Positions 62,901 through 64,000 of a stretch of 64,000 bases of DNA are shown here, piece by piece. The stretch spans positions 434,001-498,000 of the forward strand of contig NZ_CP139972.1 of the NCBI RefSeq assembly GCF_034424315.1. Direction: 5' to 3'. This DNA comes from Chitinophaga sancti (GTDB taxonomy: Bacteria > Bacteroidota > Bacteroidia > Chitinophagales > Chitinophagaceae). The notes below the pieces were generated by a model. That model ran no database searches and was not told the DNA's origin. It was given only the letters and a program-made list of their open reading frames with translations. Numbering within the stretch: position 1 is the first letter of the stretch; each line of letters starts with the position of its first letter. Position numbers and translations under genes: made by a program.

Positions 62901-64000
62901 TTTAGATAGCCTGAAGTACCAGTTATGTGATAATGGTACCCCAAGCAAGTGTGATACTGGCACTGTGATCTTTACAGTTACTCCTGTAAACGATGCGCCG
63001 GTAGCAGTAGATGATGCAGTAACCGTGGTAGAGGATACTCCAACAGACTTTGATGTAAGAGCAAATGATACCGATGTTGAGGGTGATGCACTGATTGCAA
63101 CTGTGATTGCTGGTCCAGCACATGGTACAGTATCTCAGAAACCAGACGGTAGCTACACTTATACACCTGCATTAAATTACAATGGCCTTGACAGTCTGAA
63201 GTATCAGTTATGTGATAATGGCACCCCAAGCAAGTGTGATACAGGCACTGTGATCTTCACAGTTACTCCTGTAAATGATGCGCCGGTAGCAGTAGATGAT
63301 GCGGTAACAGTAGTAGAGGATACTCCAACTAGCTTTGAAGTAAGAACGAATGATACTGATGTAGAAGGCAATGCGCTGACTGCGACTGTGATTGCTGGTC
63401 CTGTAAATGGAACAGCTGTTCCGAACCCGGATGGAAGCTTCACTTATACACCTGCATTAAATTACAATGGCCTGGATAGCCTGAAGTACCAGGTATGTGA
63501 CAATGGTACCCCGAGCAAGTGTAATACAGGCACTGTGATCTTCACAGTTACTCCTGTGAATGATGCCCCAGTAGCAGTAGATGATGCGGTAACAATAACA
63601 GAGGATACTCCAACTAGCTTTGAAGTAAGAACGAATGATACCGATGTAGAAGGCGATGCGCTGACTGCGGCTGTGATTGCTGGTCCGGCACATGGTACCG
63701 TATCTCAGAAACCAGACGGTAGCTACACTTATACACCTGCATTAAATTACAATGGCCTTGACAGTCTGAAGTACCAGGTATGTGATAATGGCTCCCCAAG
63801 CAAGTGTGATACTGGCACTGTGATCTTTACAGTTATTCCTGTAAATGATGCACCAGTAGCAGTAGATGATGCAGTAACAGTGGTAGAGGATACTCCAACT
63901 AGCTTTGAAGTAAGAGCCAATGATACCGATGTAGAGGGTGATGCACTGACTGCAACTGTGATTGCTGGTCCGGCACATGGTACCGTATCTCAGAAACCAG
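56989..64000 (+). CDS. Second giant surface protein with tandem-95 cadherin-like repeats, 3' end outside window
   Basis: An open frame from ATG 56989 to the window end (at least 2,337 codons) with no stop. Signal peptide [21 protein letters not shown]. Residues about 55-510 hold three related modules of about 130 residues ([36 protein letters not shown]) that I do not recognise. Next come a CARDB-like domain and a choice-of-anchor D-type domain ([24 protein letters not shown]). Two cadherin-like domains follow ([22 protein letters not shown]). From about residue 1,144 there are thirteen 95-residue tandem-95 repeats ([19 protein letters not shown], then [12 protein letters not shown] and [22 protein letters not shown]). 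The acidic NDTDVEGD motif suggests Ca2+-stabilised rods. A T9SS C-terminus is expected beyond the window but not seen. Likely a long adhesin. Confidence 0.93.
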   Translation, partial: MRNIFLLSFGLLLCSLITFGQMPTSPCSPSGGKKADILGVEAKYRAPGGAAPVFTIPAGTSSINVYVSSETGIATGSDNPQGDEDFINISAVIDISAATSSGYVNVAKNTNVDGSGTNVYGWQKVALGSFIPAASKVGDALPADLNNVKFVISGSTLTITESITTTHSSYYVEYCSPYNNSLTPLDPQVKALLHGTGTTYTDLVIPIPAGANIISIQGKGTNSSSADLNTASGTEEGYSNMRFTIDLDAGLTDGVITLANGGTTDRRSTYVINNLSSASTMSFLSSAAITGDYSTKLGTVGAVGVYNPQMYISGTNLVIKRDVNYARDFDDAYVVEFYKRVGQGMSAEFFNSDFAYIAKGQSSSSGVSKTFNIPLGTTSMYLNETGNAVNTDRESNENSLAAYAYIDLATSTATGYFYQQVGLENATRRDDNFAFKSLPLTGTSARNHANTVGFKGSYGYDMSFTLSADKTTLTVTNKTGLANPDYQILLSMDYYGARPDIAFNAADISFTKGASCNLVTANVEVCNPGAGNASAGMPISIYHGDPTSDPAAILLYTGTFNQAILQGECKTFSYNMDLSAFDNLDFDVTMIINDNGSFVSGGVGHAVGTPFILSSLANQNTGYKECYFDNNLITKTMNVNNCPKANLDADNSSGATGKYNYLNYFNAGSGGAKIVDMDLGIVDVDGDNMAKAVITLTNVLDAGNEGLFINGVLPAGITATGNGTATITLTGAASQAGYIAALKLIEYRNAKSAPATANRIITTTLNDGTETGPASTTTIVITTDPRINVTGSGTLINDNSVTVSTVDGSDFGTVTTGTVVHSFVINNVGTGVINLTGTPLVAISGDPGFTVSAQPSASSVTAGGNTTFTVTFNTASHAVGTYAAVVRILNNDADADRADYSFTVMATVNNLPVVSNSTVTGVEDNTLAFATTDFTAQYADADGTALNKVRIVTLPLNGSFRLNGVVITAGQEILASQLANITFIPTANWNGTTSFDWRASDGTSYSTAAAKMTIVITAVNDAPVIGVPTSIAVTEDVPASLKDISFSDVDAGTGNVMVTFSVPDGYVSAASGSGVTVSGTGSALVLNGTITDINAFLVANKVTYNSSQNPPATVTLTVNINDNGNTGSGGAKQDTKTVVLGITAVNDAPVAVDDAYTVVEDTPFGANVLTNDTDVEGNTLSATVLVAPVHGTIVLNSNGSFTYTPALNYNGLDSMKYKVCDNGVPSMCDTGTVIFTVTPVNDAPVAVDDAVTVVEDTPTSFEVRTNDTDVEGDALTATVIAGPVNGTVVPNPDGSYTYTPALNYNGLDSLKYQVCDNGTPSKCDTGTVIFTVTPVNDAAVAVDDAVTVVEDTPTSFDVRTNDTDVEGDALTATVITGPVHGTVSQNPDGSYTYTPALNYNGLDSLKYQVCDNGTPSKCDTGTVIFTVTPVNDAPVAVDDAVTVVEDTPTSFEVRTNDTDVEGDALTATVIAGPAHGTVSQNPDGSYTYTPALNYNGLDSLKYRVCDNGTPSKCDTGTVIFTVTPVNDAPVAVDDAVTVVEDTSTSFEVRTNDTDVEGDALIATVIAGPVNGTVAPNPDGSFKYTPNANYNGLDSLKYQVCDNGTPSKCDTGTVIFTVTPVNDAPVAVDDAVTITEDTPASFEVRTNDTDVEGDALIATVIAGPVNGTVVPNPDGSFTYTPALNYNGLDSLKYQLCDNGTPSKCDTGTVIFTVTPVNDAPVAVDDAVTVVEDTPTDFDVRANDTDVEGDALIATVIAGPAHGTVSQKPDGSYTYTPALNYNGLDSLKYQLCDNGTPSKCDTGTVIFTVTPVNDAPVAVDDAVTVVEDTPTSFEVRTNDTDVEGNALTATVIAGPVNGIVSPNPDGSFTYTPALNYNGLDSLKYQVCDNGTPSKCNTGTVIFTVTPVNDAPVAVEDAVTVVEDTPTSFEVRTNDTDVEGDALTAAVIAGPVNGTVVPNPDGSFKYTPNANYNGLDSLKYQLCDNGTPSKCDTGTVIFTVTPVNDAPVAVDDAVTVVEDTPTDFDVRANDTDVEGDALIATVIAGPAHGTVSQKPDGSYTYTPALNYNGLDSLKYQLCDNGTPSKCDTGTVIFTVTPVNDAPVAVDDAVTVVEDTPTSFEVRTNDTDVEGNALTATVIAGPVNGTAVPNPDGSFTYTPALNYNGLDSLKYQVCDNGTPSKCNTGTVIFTVTPVNDAPVAVDDAVTITEDTPTSFEVRTNDTDVEGDALTAAVIAGPAHGTVSQKPDGSYTYTPALNYNGLDSLKYQVCDNGSPSKCDTGTVIFTVIPVNDAPVAVDDAVTVVEDTPTSFEVRANDTDVEGDALTATVIAGPAHGTVSQKP
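60418..64000 (+). repeat. Array of at least 13 tandem 285-bp (95-residue) repeats
   Basis: Units start every 285 bp: 60418, 60703, 60988, 61273, 61558, 61843, 62128, 62413, 62698, 62983, 63268, 63553 and 63838 (cut by the window end). The first unit is the most divergent. A higher-order duplication of three units (855 bp) makes 62065-62555 read as identical, by eye, to 62920-63410, including a shared Asp-to-Asn change (VEGNALTA). Confidence 0.96.

Noticed and set aside
59199..63978. Many minus-strand frames of 60-150 codons
   Set aside because: They recur with the 285-bp period and are mirror images of the tandem-95 repeats.

Overview
The window looks like chromosomal DNA of a Bacteroidota bacterium, most likely a Chitinophaga-type member of the Chitinophagaceae. 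The grounds are: type IX secretion (T9SS) C-terminal sorting domains of both kinds (type B on the giant protein at 29800-49254, type A on the secreted glucanase at 50581-52776); a TonB-dependent receptor; families common in this group (DUF4450, DUF1877, DUF2200, SMP-30, SUKH-like, several Crp/Fnr regulators); and many perfect copies of the Bacteroidota -7 promoter element TAnnTTTG with no Shine-Dalgarno sequences. I saw no rRNA, tRNA, CRISPR array, insertion sequence or prophage block. The genus is an inference.

Layout. 1-11.2 kb is ordinary housekeeping and accessory sequence: a partial S41 peptidase, a zincin-like protein, an MBL-fold hydrolase, DUF1877, an RluF-like pseudouridine synthase with a long basic tail, an acyltransferase, an SDR/AraC pair, SMP-30, DUF2200, and a PadR-HAAS-hydrolase operon. 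11.3-15.7 kb holds an orphan phage-collar protein, a HAD phosphatase, small proteins, and a GNAT gene whose start region is amplified as five 139-bp tandem units. 15.7-26.3 kb holds a TonB receptor, an MFS exporter beside a decaying HAD paralogue, two Crp/Fnr regulators, hydrolases, an MBL (RNase Z-like) protein, a SUKH-like protein and small membrane proteins. 26.3-29.4 kb encodes a large DUF4450 glycosidase-like protein.

29.8-49.3 kb is one gene for a 6,484-residue cell-surface protein. Its core is a nested repeat: about 86-residue Ig-like modules grouped by seven into a 605-residue (1,815-bp) higher-order unit present six times and nearly identical at the DNA level, followed by a diverged seventh set, HYR-like domains and a T9SS type B C-terminus. 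After a methyltransferase/GNAT pair come a GH64 beta-1,3-glucanase with beta/gamma-crystallin, CBM6 and T9SS type A domains; a Crp/Fnr regulator; a drug/metabolite transporter fused in frame to a periplasmic esterase; a small secreted protein; and an AlkB-like dioxygenase. From 56,989 to the window end runs a second giant surface-protein gene, open at its 3' end, with an N-terminal triplicated module and at least thirteen 95-residue cadherin-like (tandem-95) repeats.

How it fits together: the two giant proteins, the glucanase, the DUF4450 protein and the TonB receptor point to a gliding, polysaccharide-degrading cell with a heavy investment in T9SS-exported surface proteins. The strongest unusual signals are the homogenised nested repeats of the giant protein, the amplified start region of the GNAT gene, the transporter-esterase fusion, and four promoters placed so close to the start codon that the mRNAs should be leaderless.
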